Of a stretch of DNA of 41,731 nt, positions 8,609 through 16,361 are shown in pieces (position 1 is the stretch's first letter; every line of letters starts with the position of its first letter). The stretch is taken from positions 1-41,731 of the forward strand of contig JABDGW010000022.1 in NCBI GenBank assembly GCA_013285855.1, read 5' to 3'. This DNA comes from Bacteroidota bacterium (GTDB taxonomy: Bacteria; Bacteroidota; Bacteroidia; Chitinophagales; Chitinophagaceae). A model generated the notes under the pieces. It had not been told where the DNA came from, did no database searches, and worked only from the letters and a program-made list of their open reading frames with translations. The position numbers and the translations under genes are program-made.

Positions 8609-8680
8609 TAGCCAGTACGGGAATCGAACCCGTCTTTCCTCCGTGAAAGGGAGATGTCCTAGCCGATAGACGAACCGGCC
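8609..8680 (-). tRNA. tRNA-Glu (anticodon TTC)
   Basis: The 72-nt minus-strand sequence folds into a standard cloverleaf. The acceptor arms GGCCGGT and ACTGGCT pair with two G-U wobbles. The D arm is GTCT/GGAC, the anticodon stem TCTCC/GGAGG holds loop CTTTCAC, and the T arm carries GGTTCGATTCC. The anticodon TTC occupies 8647-8645. CCA is not encoded: the discriminator A at 8609 is followed by CAA. It is a single-gene transcript flanked by its own promoter and terminator, and reads all glutamate codons by wobble. Confidence 0.95.
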
Positions 8681-8695
8681 TGCTGTTAAGGAGCG

Positions 8696-8703
8696 CAAAG
8701 ATA
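8696..8703 (-). promoter_or_regulatory. -7 box TATCTTTG of tRNA-Glu
   Basis: A perfect TAnnTTTG element on the minus strand, ending 15 bases before the mature 5' end of the tRNA. That leaves a 5' leader of roughly ten bases for RNase P. A T-run lies at the -33 distance. Confidence 0.6.
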
Positions 8704-8770
8704 ATTGTCCTTTGCCAATGAAAAAAGTTTTACTTAAGACACATTTATAAGGTAAATACAAGATTTATTT

Positions 8771-9379
8771 TTACCAGTCTTTTTCAGGTTGAATACCTCC
8801 TGATTTATTTTGTAATTTTTGCTGCAATTGCTTTTCCTGGTTGCGCAACTCATTAAATTTTTGCTGCATCATATCTTTATTCAGCGGTGGCTGCTTTTGC
8901 TTTTTAGGATTTTGTTTTGGCTGGTTTTTATTTTGCGGCTGATTTTGTTGTTGCTGTTTTTTTAACTCATTTAAAGCTTTCTGTAAATTCTCTCTTGTAT
9001 CATCATCGTTAGGGTTTTCTTTTAAAGATTGCTTAAAAGATGTAATGGCCTGCAGCAAATCTTTTTCTTTAATAAATGCTAATCCCTTATTATAATTTGA
9101 TTCCGCCTTAAGAGAATTAATACCCGTTTTTTCAATTACTTCATCATAATTCTTTTTTGCTTCTTTGGTTTCATTTTGTTTTTGCAGGGCATTGGCAAGA
9201 TTAAAGCGGGCTATGCTATTATCGGGATCTTTGCGCAAGGCGTTTTTATAATTTTCAACAGCAGCATCAAACTCATTTTTGCGGTAAGCATCATTTCCCT
9301 GTTGTATATAATTATTTGCCTGTTGCCCATATACTACAGCAGCAGAAAAAATGAATGCTATTGTAAAAAAGAATTTCAA
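8771..9379 (-). CDS. batC: BatC-like periplasmic TPR protein
   Basis: A 202-aa exported protein with signal peptide (residues 1-18, ending VVYGQ) and three or four tetratricopeptide repeats between about 20 and 135 (NYIQQGNDAYRKNEFDAAVE, ARFNLANALQKQNETKEAKK, ITSFKQSLKENPNDDDTREN). The C-terminal third is a Gln/Asn/Lys/Pro-rich tail ending in a coiled segment. TPR proteins of this shape follow BatB in the bat (aerotolerance) loci of Bacteroidota and are thought to assemble with the VWA proteins. No ATG fits the signal peptide; translation starts at a TTG (9379-9377) that overlaps the batB stop as TTGA, so the two genes are translationally coupled. Confidence 0.8.
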   Translation of the reverse strand: MKFFFTIAFIFSAAVVYGQQANNYIQQGNDAYRKNEFDAAVENYKNALRKDPDNSIARFNLANALQKQNETKEAKKNYDEVIEKTGINSLKAESNYNKGLAFIKEKDLLQAITSFKQSLKENPNDDDTRENLQKALNELKKQQQQNQPQNKNQPKQNPKKQKQPPLNKDMMQQKFNELRNQEKQLQQKLQNKSGGIQPEKDW

Positions 9380-10377
9380 TTTATTTTGCTTTTTACTTCA
9401 GGAATAAAAATTTCAGCAATTAAAATCAGTAACGCCATCAATGTGAAAAAATAATAAAAAGATGCGTACTGTTTCTTATCACCTTCACTTTCTATCGCTT
9501 TTTTTTCCATATTATTTAATGCTGCTGCAATATTATTTGCCGTTGCTTCAGCATTACCCAAATGCTGGTAAACACCGTTGGTTTGTTGTGCAATCTGCAT
9601 TAATTCGCCTTCATTTAATTTACTTATAACGGTCTGGCCGTTTATATCCGTCTTATATATGTTTGATCCCGGTTCCATTATTGGTGCGCCTTCTACACTG
9701 CCTACACCAATTGTATTTACAATTACACCATTATCCGCTAATTGCTGCAATATTTTTGTAGAATGCGGATCGTGATCTTCGCCGTCAGAAATTAATACAA
9801 CTGCTTTATATTTTTTTTCTTTTGTATCCAGTGAATTCTCGCAAAGCTGCAATGCATCTCCAACAACCGTTCCCTGCATAGGTACTGCATCGGGCGATGC
9901 ATTAGATACATATAATTTTGCCACTGAAAAATCTGATGTTAGGGGCATTTGCAAAAATGCACGTCCTGCAAATAAAACCAGCCCGACACGATTATTATCC
10001 ATGCGGTCAACCAGTAAACTTACAAACTGCTTTGCTGCATCAAGCCTTGATGGTTTTGTATCTTCTGCCCACATGCTTTTGCTTACGTCGAGTGCAATCA
10101 TTACGTCAATACCGGCTTTTCTTTCCTTTTCGCCTGAAACCGGCTTTCTTAAATTGGCGGCAGCAACAATCAATAAAGCAATGCATGTGGTTATTAAAAT
10201 GAATTTAATTTTAAAACGTTTTGAAGAATAATTTTTTGTAAGCTGGTTGATGAGCTTATCATCACCCAGCGCTTTTGTTACTTTTTTCTTCCAGTTAAGA
10301 ACTGTAAGAAAAAGCAAAACCAGCGGAATAATGATTAATAAACCGATAAGAAATTCTGTATGTTCGAATGAAAACAT
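9376..10377 (-). CDS. batB: BatB/BatA-like VWA-domain membrane protein
   Basis: A 333-aa protein with two N-terminal membrane segments (about residues 10-29 and 59-76), a periplasm-facing von Willebrand factor A domain (about 90-285) and a C-terminal membrane segment (about 305-325). The metal-ion-dependent adhesion site is intact: DVSKS at 97-101, the threonine in MQGTVVGDAL and the aspartate in LISDGEDHD. This is the topology of Bat proteins, linked to oxygen or stress tolerance in Bacteroides. The start at 10377 (MFSFEHTEFLIGLL) is preferred to the upstream frame. Neighbouring bat genes (batA, batD, batE, moxR) are absent: a GNAT gene lies upstream and tRNA-Glu downstream of batC. Confidence 0.85.
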   Translation of the reverse strand: MFSFEHTEFLIGLLIIIPLVLLFLTVLNWKKKVTKALGDDKLINQLTKNYSSKRFKIKFILITTCIALLIVAAANLRKPVSGEKERKAGIDVMIALDVSKSMWAEDTKPSRLDAAKQFVSLLVDRMDNNRVGLVLFAGRAFLQMPLTSDFSVAKLYVSNASPDAVPMQGTVVGDALQLCENSLDTKEKKYKAVVLISDGEDHDPHSTKILQQLADNGVIVNTIGVGSVEGAPIMEPGSNIYKTDINGQTVISKLNEGELMQIAQQTNGVYQHLGNAEATANNIAAALNNMEKKAIESEGDKKQYASFYYFFTLMALLILIAEIFIPEVKSKIN

Positions 10378-10478
10378 TGTACGATTGCTGCAAGCTACAA
10401 GCATTGCGCCAATTGAAAGAAAGAAGAGAAAAATTTATGGTTTGATTAAACTATTGAATTTTGCAGGGATAATACAAT

Positions 10479-10910
10479 ATGAATATTGAAGTAAGATCAA
10501 TGAAAAAAGAAGATGCCGTTGCTGTAATGAATCTTTGCGGCCAACTCGGTTACCAAATAACAGCAGGAGAGGTTCAGACTAACATTCATTTATTTTCACA
10601 AAAAGAGGATGCAGCAGCTTTTGTTGCAGTGCATGAAAATATGGTTGCCGGATGGATCACGGTTGCTTATGTGCTATCTGTTTCATCTTCTCCTGTTTGC
10701 GAGGTACGCGGATTAGTGGTTGATGAAAAATATAGAAAAAACAACATCGGCACAACGTTAATTGAACACGTAAAGCAATGGTGCAAAGAAAAAAATTGTG
10801 GTAAATTAAGATTAAGATGTAATGTGAAAAGAAAAGAAACACATGCGTTTTACCTGCATCTTGGATTTACAGAAAAGAAAGAGCAAAAAGTTTTTGAGAT
10901 CAATGTTTAA
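10479..10910 (+). CDS. GNAT-family N-acetyltransferase
   Basis: A 143-aa single-domain acetyltransferase that would transfer an acetyl group from acetyl-CoA to an amine. The GNAT fold is recognisable from IEVRSMKKEDAVAVMNLC at the N-terminus, the strand EVRGLVVDEKYRKNNIGTTL with the acetyl-CoA-binding R/K-x-x-x-G/I-G loop, and a C-terminal HAFYLHLGFTEKKE, the usual motif B. The substrate is unknown. It is divergent from batB (102-base shared upstream region) and ends 4 bases before the end of the convergent beta-lactamase gene. Confidence 0.87.
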   Translation: MNIEVRSMKKEDAVAVMNLCGQLGYQITAGEVQTNIHLFSQKEDAAAFVAVHENMVAGWITVAYVLSVSSSPVCEVRGLVVDEKYRKNNIGTTLIEHVKQWCKEKNCGKLRLRCNVKRKETHAFYLHLGFTEKKEQKVFEINV

Positions 10911-10914
10911 GCAA

Positions 10915-11748
10915 TCATTTTTCCCCTTTAAAAAATCCATATTGTGTAAGAATGTTTTTCAGAATAGTTATCCGAACGTTTTTAATGTCCATATCATGCG
11001 GGCCTTCAATCTGCACAACAAAAAAATAAGGATGAAGATTCTCTTCTTCCCAGCCAACAATCCAGCCGATGGAATTACCATTTTCACGATAACCAAAACC
11101 AGTTTTATAACTTAATTTATAGTTGGCATTATCTTCTTGCAGCATAACTTTTTTTACAACATCCTGCACGCGTTTTTGAAAAGGCAACTGATCAAAATAT
11201 AATCTTTTTACAAGACCTAACTGCTCATCTGCCGTAATCTTTATATCATTATCAAGCCAGAAAGAATCAATATCATCATGAATAACAGCCCGGCCATATT
11301 TTGCTGCATACCCTAAGCTATCCAGCCAGTGCTGCATTGTATCTTTTCCAATTCTTCTTGCCACTTCCTGGTAATATGGCACTGCAGAAACTTTAAAAGC
11401 CTGTTCCATTGTAAGGTCTTTATTCCAATCAGGATTTGACCGAACAACTTTATCCCACGGAATAACCATTTTTTCATTTGTAATTACACCTGTTTGCAAC
11501 CCAATAAGCGAGTTTACAATTTTAAATGTTGAAGCAGGTAAATAAGCGCTATCGGTAAATCTTTGTAAATTATAAATAGTGAATTGAGCATGCCCATTAT
11601 CATACATTCCAAATGTGCCTGTAACATGATATTGATCGAAATATTTTTTCAGGCTATCATCGTTGGTAACGTTGTTGGGCGTACAAGATGAAAAGAAGTA
11701 AAAGGTAAAAAGTAAAAAGTGAAAAAGCGAGTATTTATGTCTGTGCAT
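10915..11748 (-). CDS. Class D (OXA-type) beta-lactamase, predicted lipoprotein
   Basis: A 277-aa serine hydrolase of the OXA/BlaR-sensor fold. The active-site motifs are all visible: PASTFK with nucleophile Ser73 and carbamylatable Lys76, SAV at 121-123 and KTG at 215-217, plus the FWLDNDIKIT segment whose tryptophan normally stabilises the carbamylated lysine. The N-terminus is a hydrophobic signal ending in FFSSC, a lipobox that would place Cys22 as a lipid anchor in a membrane facing the periplasm. No BlaR-type transmembrane domain precedes it, so it should be an enzyme, not a sensor. It begins 5 bases after kbl and is probably co-transcribed with it. The spectrum, or any resistance phenotype, cannot be judged from sequence. 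Confidence 0.9.
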   Translation of the reverse strand: MHRHKYSLFHFLLFTFYFFSSCTPNNVTNDDSLKKYFDQYHVTGTFGMYDNGHAQFTIYNLQRFTDSAYLPASTFKIVNSLIGLQTGVITNEKMVIPWDKVVRSNPDWNKDLTMEQAFKVSAVPYYQEVARRIGKDTMQHWLDSLGYAAKYGRAVIHDDIDSFWLDNDIKITADEQLGLVKRLYFDQLPFQKRVQDVVKKVMLQEDNANYKLSYKTGFGYRENGNSIGWIVGWEEENLHPYFFVVQIEGPHDMDIKNVRITILKNILTQYGFFKGEK

Positions 11749-11753
11749 TTATT

Positions 11754-12944
11754 TTAATTTTTTATCACACCCAATTCTTTTCCAATTTTACTAAACGCTT
11801 CAACCGCTTTATCAATATGATATGTTTCGTGTGCTGCACTTAATTGTACACGAATGCGCGCCATATCTTTCGGCACAACAGGATAAAAAAACCCAATCAC
11901 ATAAATGCCTTCATCCAATAATTTAGCAGCGAAGTTTTGCGCAACAACAGCATCGTATAACATAATCGGAACGATAGGATGTTCGCCGGGTTTTATATCA
12001 AAACCGGCTTCAGTAATTTTTGTTCTGAAATATTTTGTATTGCTTTCAAGCTTATCACGCAGTTCAGTTGTTTCAGTAAGCATATCAAACACAGCAATAG
12101 AAGCCCCAACAATAGCAGGCGCCAGCGTATTTGAAAAAAGATAAGGCCTTGAACGTTGTCGCAACATTTCAATAATTTCTTTTCTGCCACTGGTAAACCC
12201 ACCGTTCGCTCCGCCTAAAGCTTTGCCTAAAGTGCCTGTAATGATGTCAATTCTTCCCATCACATTTTTATATTCATGTGTACCGCGGCCTGTTTTACCG
12301 AGAAAGCCTGTTGAATGGCTGTCATCAATCATTACAATCGCATCATATTTATCTGCGAGATCGCAAATAATATCTAATTGCGCAATCGTTCCATCCATAC
12401 TGAAAGAACCATCAGTAACAATAATGCGGCTGCGTAAATGGGCAGCATCAATTAATTTTTTTTCAAGGTCTTCCATGTTGTTGTGCTCATAACGATACCG
12501 CTGAGCTTTACATAAACGCACTCCATCAATAACCGAAGCATGATTTAAGGCATCGCTTATAATAGCGTCCTGCTCATTAAACAAAGGCTCAAATACTCCG
12601 CCGTTTGCATCAAAGGCAGCGCAGTATAAGATCGTATCTTCTGTTCCTAAAAAATCTGCAATCTTTTGCTCAAGTTCTTTATGAATGTTCTGTGTGCCGC
12701 AGATGAAACGCACACTGCTTAAACCGTAACCATGCGTTTCAATTGCTTTATGTGCAGCTTCTATAACTTTTGGGTGAGAGGACAAACCAAGATAATTATT
12801 TGCGCAAAAATTTAAAACTACCTTATCATTCACGACAATTTCCGCTCCTTGAGGGCTTGTAATAATGCGTTCTTTTTTTAATAACCCGGATGTTTCTATT
12901 TGTTCTAATTCTGAATATATGCGCTTAACAAAATTTTCATTCAT
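11754..12944 (-). CDS. kbl: Glycine C-acetyltransferase (2-amino-3-ketobutyrate CoA ligase)
   Basis: A pyridoxal-phosphate enzyme of the alpha-oxoamine synthase family. It joins glycine and acetyl-CoA to 2-amino-3-ketobutyrate, or runs in reverse in threonine degradation. At 396 aa it has the family length. NFCANNYLGLSSHPKV at the N-terminus, MIDDSHSTGFLGKTGRG in the middle and TGTLGKALGG with the Schiff-base lysine (Lys241) are diagnostic, and closer to Kbl than to BioF or HemA. Threonine dehydrogenase, its usual partner, is not next to it. A good promoter (TTG at about 12994-12996 on the minus strand and TAGGTTTG at 12965-12972) precedes it, and the beta-lactamase gene follows. Confidence 0.93.
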   Translation of the reverse strand: MNENFVKRIYSELEQIETSGLLKKERIITSPQGAEIVVNDKVVLNFCANNYLGLSSHPKVIEAAHKAIETHGYGLSSVRFICGTQNIHKELEQKIADFLGTEDTILYCAAFDANGGVFEPLFNEQDAIISDALNHASVIDGVRLCKAQRYRYEHNNMEDLEKKLIDAAHLRSRIIVTDGSFSMDGTIAQLDIICDLADKYDAIVMIDDSHSTGFLGKTGRGTHEYKNVMGRIDIITGTLGKALGGANGGFTSGRKEIIEMLRQRSRPYLFSNTLAPAIVGASIAVFDMLTETTELRDKLESNTKYFRTKITEAGFDIKPGEHPIVPIMLYDAVVAQNFAAKLLDEGIYVIGFFYPVVPKDMARIRVQLSAAHETYHIDKAVEAFSKIGKELGVIKN

Positions 12945-12964
12945 GGCAGCATGTGTTTAATACG

Positions 12965-12972
12965 CAAACCTA
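12965..12972 (-). promoter_or_regulatory. -7 box TAGGTTTG of kbl
   Basis: Perfect TAnnTTTG on the minus strand, 20 bases before the kbl ATG, with a TTG on the minus strand 21 bases further upstream as a possible -33 element. It would drive kbl and the downstream class D beta-lactamase. Confidence 0.5.
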
Positions 12973-13090
12973 GTACAATTCAAATATTATCTTCAACAAT
13001 AAAAACGCGCTATTGTTTAGAATTTTTTAACATGCAAAAATATTCAAAGCAAAGTTTTTACGATTACATTCGTACTGTAAACCTGCTATT

Positions 13091-13303
13091 ATGCGCTACG
13101 CGAAAAACACATCACTGCTTATTGCTTCAGTTTGCCTTATTATAACTGCAATTATTTTAGTTCAGCCTAACGAAAAAACTTGTATAAAAAAATCTAACCC
13201 TGCAGGCACTTCTCAGGATAAAAATCTTCAATTTGAGAAAGCTCAAAAAAATTCTATTCTCCGCAGGTTTATTTCGTATAACCAGGTAAAGAATGTTTAC
13301 TAA
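13091..13303 (+). CDS. Small membrane-anchored or exported protein, unknown function
   Basis: A 70-residue open frame with ATG, a positively charged start (MRYAKNTS) and a 19-residue hydrophobic stretch (LLIASVCLIITAIILV). A polar, lysine-rich tail with a single cysteine follows and ends in ILRRFISYNQVKNVY. This signal-anchor plus short basic tail is typical of small hypothetical proteins of this group. It occupies the otherwise empty 447-base gap between kbl and the nitronate monooxygenase gene; the remainder of that gap holds only the kbl promoter. A real gene is likely but not proven. Confidence 0.5.
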   Translation: MRYAKNTSLLIASVCLIITAIILVQPNEKTCIKKSNPAGTSQDKNLQFEKAQKNSILRRFISYNQVKNVY

Positions 13304-13391
13304 TAAGTTTCACTAAAGCTTACCTGCTTTTCAATAACTTCTTACAGATGATTTTTATTTATTGAATTGCTTTGTTTTATTTTGATAGCTT

Positions 13392-14360
13392 ATGCCATCT
13401 TTTAATAACCGCGTAACAAAGCTTTTTAATATAGATTACCCCATTATCCAGGCGGGCATGGTTTGGACAAGCGGCTGGAAACTGGCAAGTGCCGTAAGCA
13501 ATGCCGGTGCGCTAGGATTAATTGGAAGCGGCAGCATGTATCCTGATGTTTTAAAATTGCATATTCAAAAGTGTAAGTCCGCAACCACAAAACCTTTTGG
13601 CGTAAACATTCCTTTGTTGTATCCTGATATTGAAAAACATATTCAAACAGTAATTGATGAAAAAATAAAAATTGTTTTTACCAGCGCAGGCAATCCAAAA
13701 ATATGGACAGGAATTTTAAAGCAACACGGAATAACAGTTGTGCATGTTGTAAGCAGCAGCACATTTGCAAAGAAAGCTGAAGATGCCGGTTGTGATGCTG
13801 TAGTTGCAGAAGGCTTTGAAGCGGGCGGCCACAACGGGCGTGAAGAAACAACTACCATGGTTTTAGTTCCGGCGGTAAAAGAAGCTGTAAAAATTCCGGT
13901 GCTTGCTGCAGGTGGCATTGCAACCGGGAAACAAATGCTTGCCGCAATGATTTTGGGTGCTGATGGTGTTCAGGTAGGAACCCGTTTTGTTTGCAGTGAT
14001 GAAGCATCAAATCATATTGCATACAAACAGCTTCTTGTGAATAGTAAAGAGGGCGATACAATGCTGAGCATGAAAAAAATTGTTCCTGTGCGGTTGTTTA
14101 AAAATCATTTTTATGAATTGATAAATGAAGCTGAAGCACATGGCGCAACGAAAGAAGATCTTGCAAAATTATTAGGACATGGCCGCGCAAAAAAAGGAAT
14201 GCTGGAAGGAGATTTAAATGAAGGTGAATTGGAAATTGGCGAAGTAAGCGCTTTAATAAAAGATATAAAACCTGCTGCTGAAATTGTAAAAGAAATATGG
14301 AATGATTACAATGATGCCTTGAAAGATTTGATCAAAACAAATAACCATCTATTTCCTTAA
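13392..14360 (+). CDS. Nitronate monooxygenase (2-nitropropane dioxygenase family)
   Basis: A 322-aa FMN-dependent TIM-barrel enzyme that oxidises alkyl nitronates such as propionate-3-nitronate to carbonyl compounds and nitrite. The family patterns are YPIIQAGMVWTSGWKLASAV at the N-terminus, GFEAGGHNG at 141-149 with the catalytic His147, and the phosphate-binding VLAAGGIATGKQ followed by GADGVQVGTRF. FabK, an enoyl-ACP reductase, shares the fold. The GGHNG loop and overall pattern favour nitronate monooxygenase, but a reductase role is not excluded. The stop overlaps the start of the symporter gene (TAATG). Confidence 0.82.
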   Translation: MPSFNNRVTKLFNIDYPIIQAGMVWTSGWKLASAVSNAGALGLIGSGSMYPDVLKLHIQKCKSATTKPFGVNIPLLYPDIEKHIQTVIDEKIKIVFTSAGNPKIWTGILKQHGITVVHVVSSSTFAKKAEDAGCDAVVAEGFEAGGHNGREETTTMVLVPAVKEAVKIPVLAAGGIATGKQMLAAMILGADGVQVGTRFVCSDEASNHIAYKQLLVNSKEGDTMLSMKKIVPVRLFKNHFYELINEAEAHGATKEDLAKLLGHGRAKKGMLEGDLNEGELEIGEVSALIKDIKPAAEIVKEIWNDYNDALKDLIKTNNHLFP

Positions 14361-15598
14361 TGAAAAAAGTATTTACCAATCTTACTTTCTGGGTGCTTAT
14401 AGCAATAACAGCGGGTGCATTGCTTGGTAAATTCTATCCTGGTACCGCAATAAAAATGCAGTTTCTTGGTACTGATTTTATTGCCATTATAAAGATTTTT
14501 ATTTATCCCATTATCTTTCTTACTATTTCACTCGGTATAAGTAATATGGGTGATCTGAAAAAAGCAGGGCGTGTAGGTGGTAAAGCAATTTTATATTTTG
14601 AAATTCTTACAACATTTGCTTTATTGATAGGGATCATCGTTTCTCATTTAATACAACCTGGAAGCAGCGTAAATATGTCTGAAATAAATGGCGGCGATAT
14701 TTCCGGTTATGTAAAACAAGCTAAAGCATTTACGTGGCTGGGGTTTTTAAAAGAAAATCCTACGTTGCAAATTTTAGTTGTTGCAATTGTTTTTGGTATA
14801 TGGCTAAACAAATTCAAACAAAAACAAAAAATTATTAAGCCACTTACAATTGTGTCTAAATATGTTTTTAAAGGCCTGCGTATTGTAATGATGTTGGCGC
14901 CGCTGGGTGCTTTTGGCGGCATGGCTTATACAATAGGAAAGTTTGGTTTGCATACATTATTGCCGCTTGGTAAACTCATGCTTTGCGTTTACATCACCTG
15001 CCTCTGTTTTATATTTATTGTACTTGGTTTATTGCTTCACTATTATAAAATAAGCATCTTTAGATTTTTAAAATATATACGCGAAGAATTACTGATTGTT
15101 TTAGGCACCTCATCATCAGAAGCTGCATTGCCATCATTGATAGAAAAGTTAGAGCGCATGGGTTGCTCAAAACCTGTAACTGGCCTGGTTGTGCCTGCAG
15201 GTTATTCTTTTAATCTTGACGGAACAACCATCTATCTTTCTATGTCTGTGATGTTCCTTGCGCAGGTGTATCATATAGACTTATCGCTGCATCAAATTTT
15301 AGTTATAATTGGAGTATTGCTGATCACCTCAAAAGGTGCAGCCGGCGTTACAGGCAGCGGATTTATTGTGCTTGCATCAACATTAACTGCAGTAAAAGTT
15401 ATACCCGTTGAAGGGCTTGCTTTCTTATTAGGTGTTGACAGATTTATGAGCGAAGCAAGAGCGCTTACGAATTTTATCGGTAATGGCGCCGCTACTATTT
15501 TCTTATCTAATAATGAAAAAGAATTTGACCGTAATAAGATGAATGCTGCTTTTAATATAAAAACATCAGAAGACATTAAAGAAGCAACCAATTTATAA
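14360..15598 (+). CDS. Dicarboxylate/amino acid:cation symporter (DAACS family)
   Basis: A 412-aa inner-membrane transporter of the GltP/DctA type that imports acidic amino acids or C4-dicarboxylates with H+ or Na+. About eight membrane segments plus the two hairpin loops are evident. The signature loop GTSSSEAALPSL and the following VPAGYSFNLDGTTIY motif form the substrate and cation site, and the last core helix carries DRFMSEARALTNFIGNG. Which substrate is used cannot be read from sequence. Its ATG shares one base with the stop of the preceding nitronate monooxygenase, so the two are translated together; a metabolic reason for this pairing is not clear. Confidence 0.92.
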   Translation: MKKVFTNLTFWVLIAITAGALLGKFYPGTAIKMQFLGTDFIAIIKIFIYPIIFLTISLGISNMGDLKKAGRVGGKAILYFEILTTFALLIGIIVSHLIQPGSSVNMSEINGGDISGYVKQAKAFTWLGFLKENPTLQILVVAIVFGIWLNKFKQKQKIIKPLTIVSKYVFKGLRIVMMLAPLGAFGGMAYTIGKFGLHTLLPLGKLMLCVYITCLCFIFIVLGLLLHYYKISIFRFLKYIREELLIVLGTSSSEAALPSLIEKLERMGCSKPVTGLVVPAGYSFNLDGTTIYLSMSVMFLAQVYHIDLSLHQILVIIGVLLITSKGAAGVTGSGFIVLASTLTAVKVIPVEGLAFLLGVDRFMSEARALTNFIGNGAATIFLSNNEKEFDRNKMNAAFNIKTSEDIKEATNL

Positions 15599-15637
15599 AA
15601 TCTGGTATTATGCTTGAAGAAGATTAAATAAAGGATT

Positions 15638-15985
15638 ATGGCTAAAAAATCTGCCCCGAAAAAGAATGCGGCTAAGAAGAGCGAGGTAAAAAAAGCTAAG
15701 AAGGCAGCACAAAAAAAATGGTCGAAAAAAGTTACCCAAACAAGCAATGCAATGGATTTGGAAAAGAATATTTTCAAATCAAAAGATCCAAAAAAAATTG
15801 CTGAATCTGTAAAGAATTCCGCAGAAAAAAGCAAGCGGAAAAAAGCCGGTCCCTTTCAATCGGCTATGAGCATGGTCAATTTTTACGAAAATCGCACAGG
15901 CGATAATTTAAGCGCTGCACAAAAAAAAGTACTTGATGCTTCTAAAAATGAATTGCGCAAATTATATGGCAGGGAGGAAGAATAA
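15638..15985 (+). CDS. Lysine-rich DUF3175 protein
   Basis: A 115-aa very basic protein. The first 35 residues are a low-complexity Lys/Ala tail reminiscent of histone H1-like proteins (MAKKSAPKKNAAKK). The remainder fits DUF3175: KKWSKKVTQTSNAMDLEKN, then FKSKDPKKIAESVKNSAEKS, GPFQSAMSMVNFYENR and a C-terminal AQKKVLDASKNELRKLYGR. The function of the family is unknown; nucleic-acid binding is an inference from charge. An AAAGGA sequence just upstream supports the start. It is convergent with a DUF3072 gene, ending 1 base before it. Confidence 0.85.
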   Translation: MAKKSAPKKNAAKKSEVKKAKKAAQKKWSKKVTQTSNAMDLEKNIFKSKDPKKIAESVKNSAEKSKRKKAGPFQSAMSMVNFYENRTGDNLSAAQKKVLDASKNELRKLYGREEE

Positions 15986-15986
15986 T

Positions 15987-16280
15987 TTATTCTTTGCTGT
16001 CATTATTAAGGTTCAACCCTCTGCCGGTTTTCTGTTGCAATTCTTCTATGCGTTTTGATGCGGAAGCTTTTGACAAATTTTCATCAAACTCTTCTCCTGC
16101 TTCATCAGATAAAGTTTTAAGATAAGATTTTTGTGCGCCTGTCATTGGTTCAGCGCCTGTTATCCATTCATCAGGATCTTTTTCTGCATTGGAACCTGTG
16201 CCTGAAGATATTGATGGATCGGGTTGCGGAATATGTTTTTGTGTTGAATTGTCGCCTTGTTTATTTGCATCGTTATTCAT
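15987..16280 (-). CDS. DUF3072 protein
   Basis: A 97-aa acidic, hydrophilic protein. An unstructured Asn/Gln/Ser-rich N-terminus of about 35 residues is followed by the DUF3072 core: DEWITGAEPMTGAQKSYLKT, LSDEAGEEFDENLSKASASK and RIEELQQKTGRGL. The pattern resembles a short helical module seen next to or fused with small stress-related proteins in soil bacteria. No biochemical activity is known. Its opposite charge to the neighbouring DUF3175 protein invites the idea that the two interact, but that is speculation. Confidence 0.82.
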   Translation of the reverse strand: MNNDANKQGDNSTQKHIPQPDPSISSGTGSNAEKDPDEWITGAEPMTGAQKSYLKTLSDEAGEEFDENLSKASASKRIEELQQKTGRGLNLNNDSKE

Positions 16281-16361
16281 AAATGAGTTTTTTATATTGA
16301 TGCAAAAAGTAAACCATAGTTGTTTTTCCTGTAATCTTTAAACCTCATACTCCATATTTAA

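Noticed and set aside
10915-11748. BlaR-type sensor instead of beta-lactamase
   Set aside because: There is no long N-terminal membrane/metalloprotease region; the protein is a short lipoprotein with a complete enzyme core.
12951-13145. 64-aa open frame on the plus strand upstream of the small membrane protein
   Set aside because: It overlaps the kbl promoter, has no recognisable composition of a real protein and overlaps the better ORF at 13091-13303.
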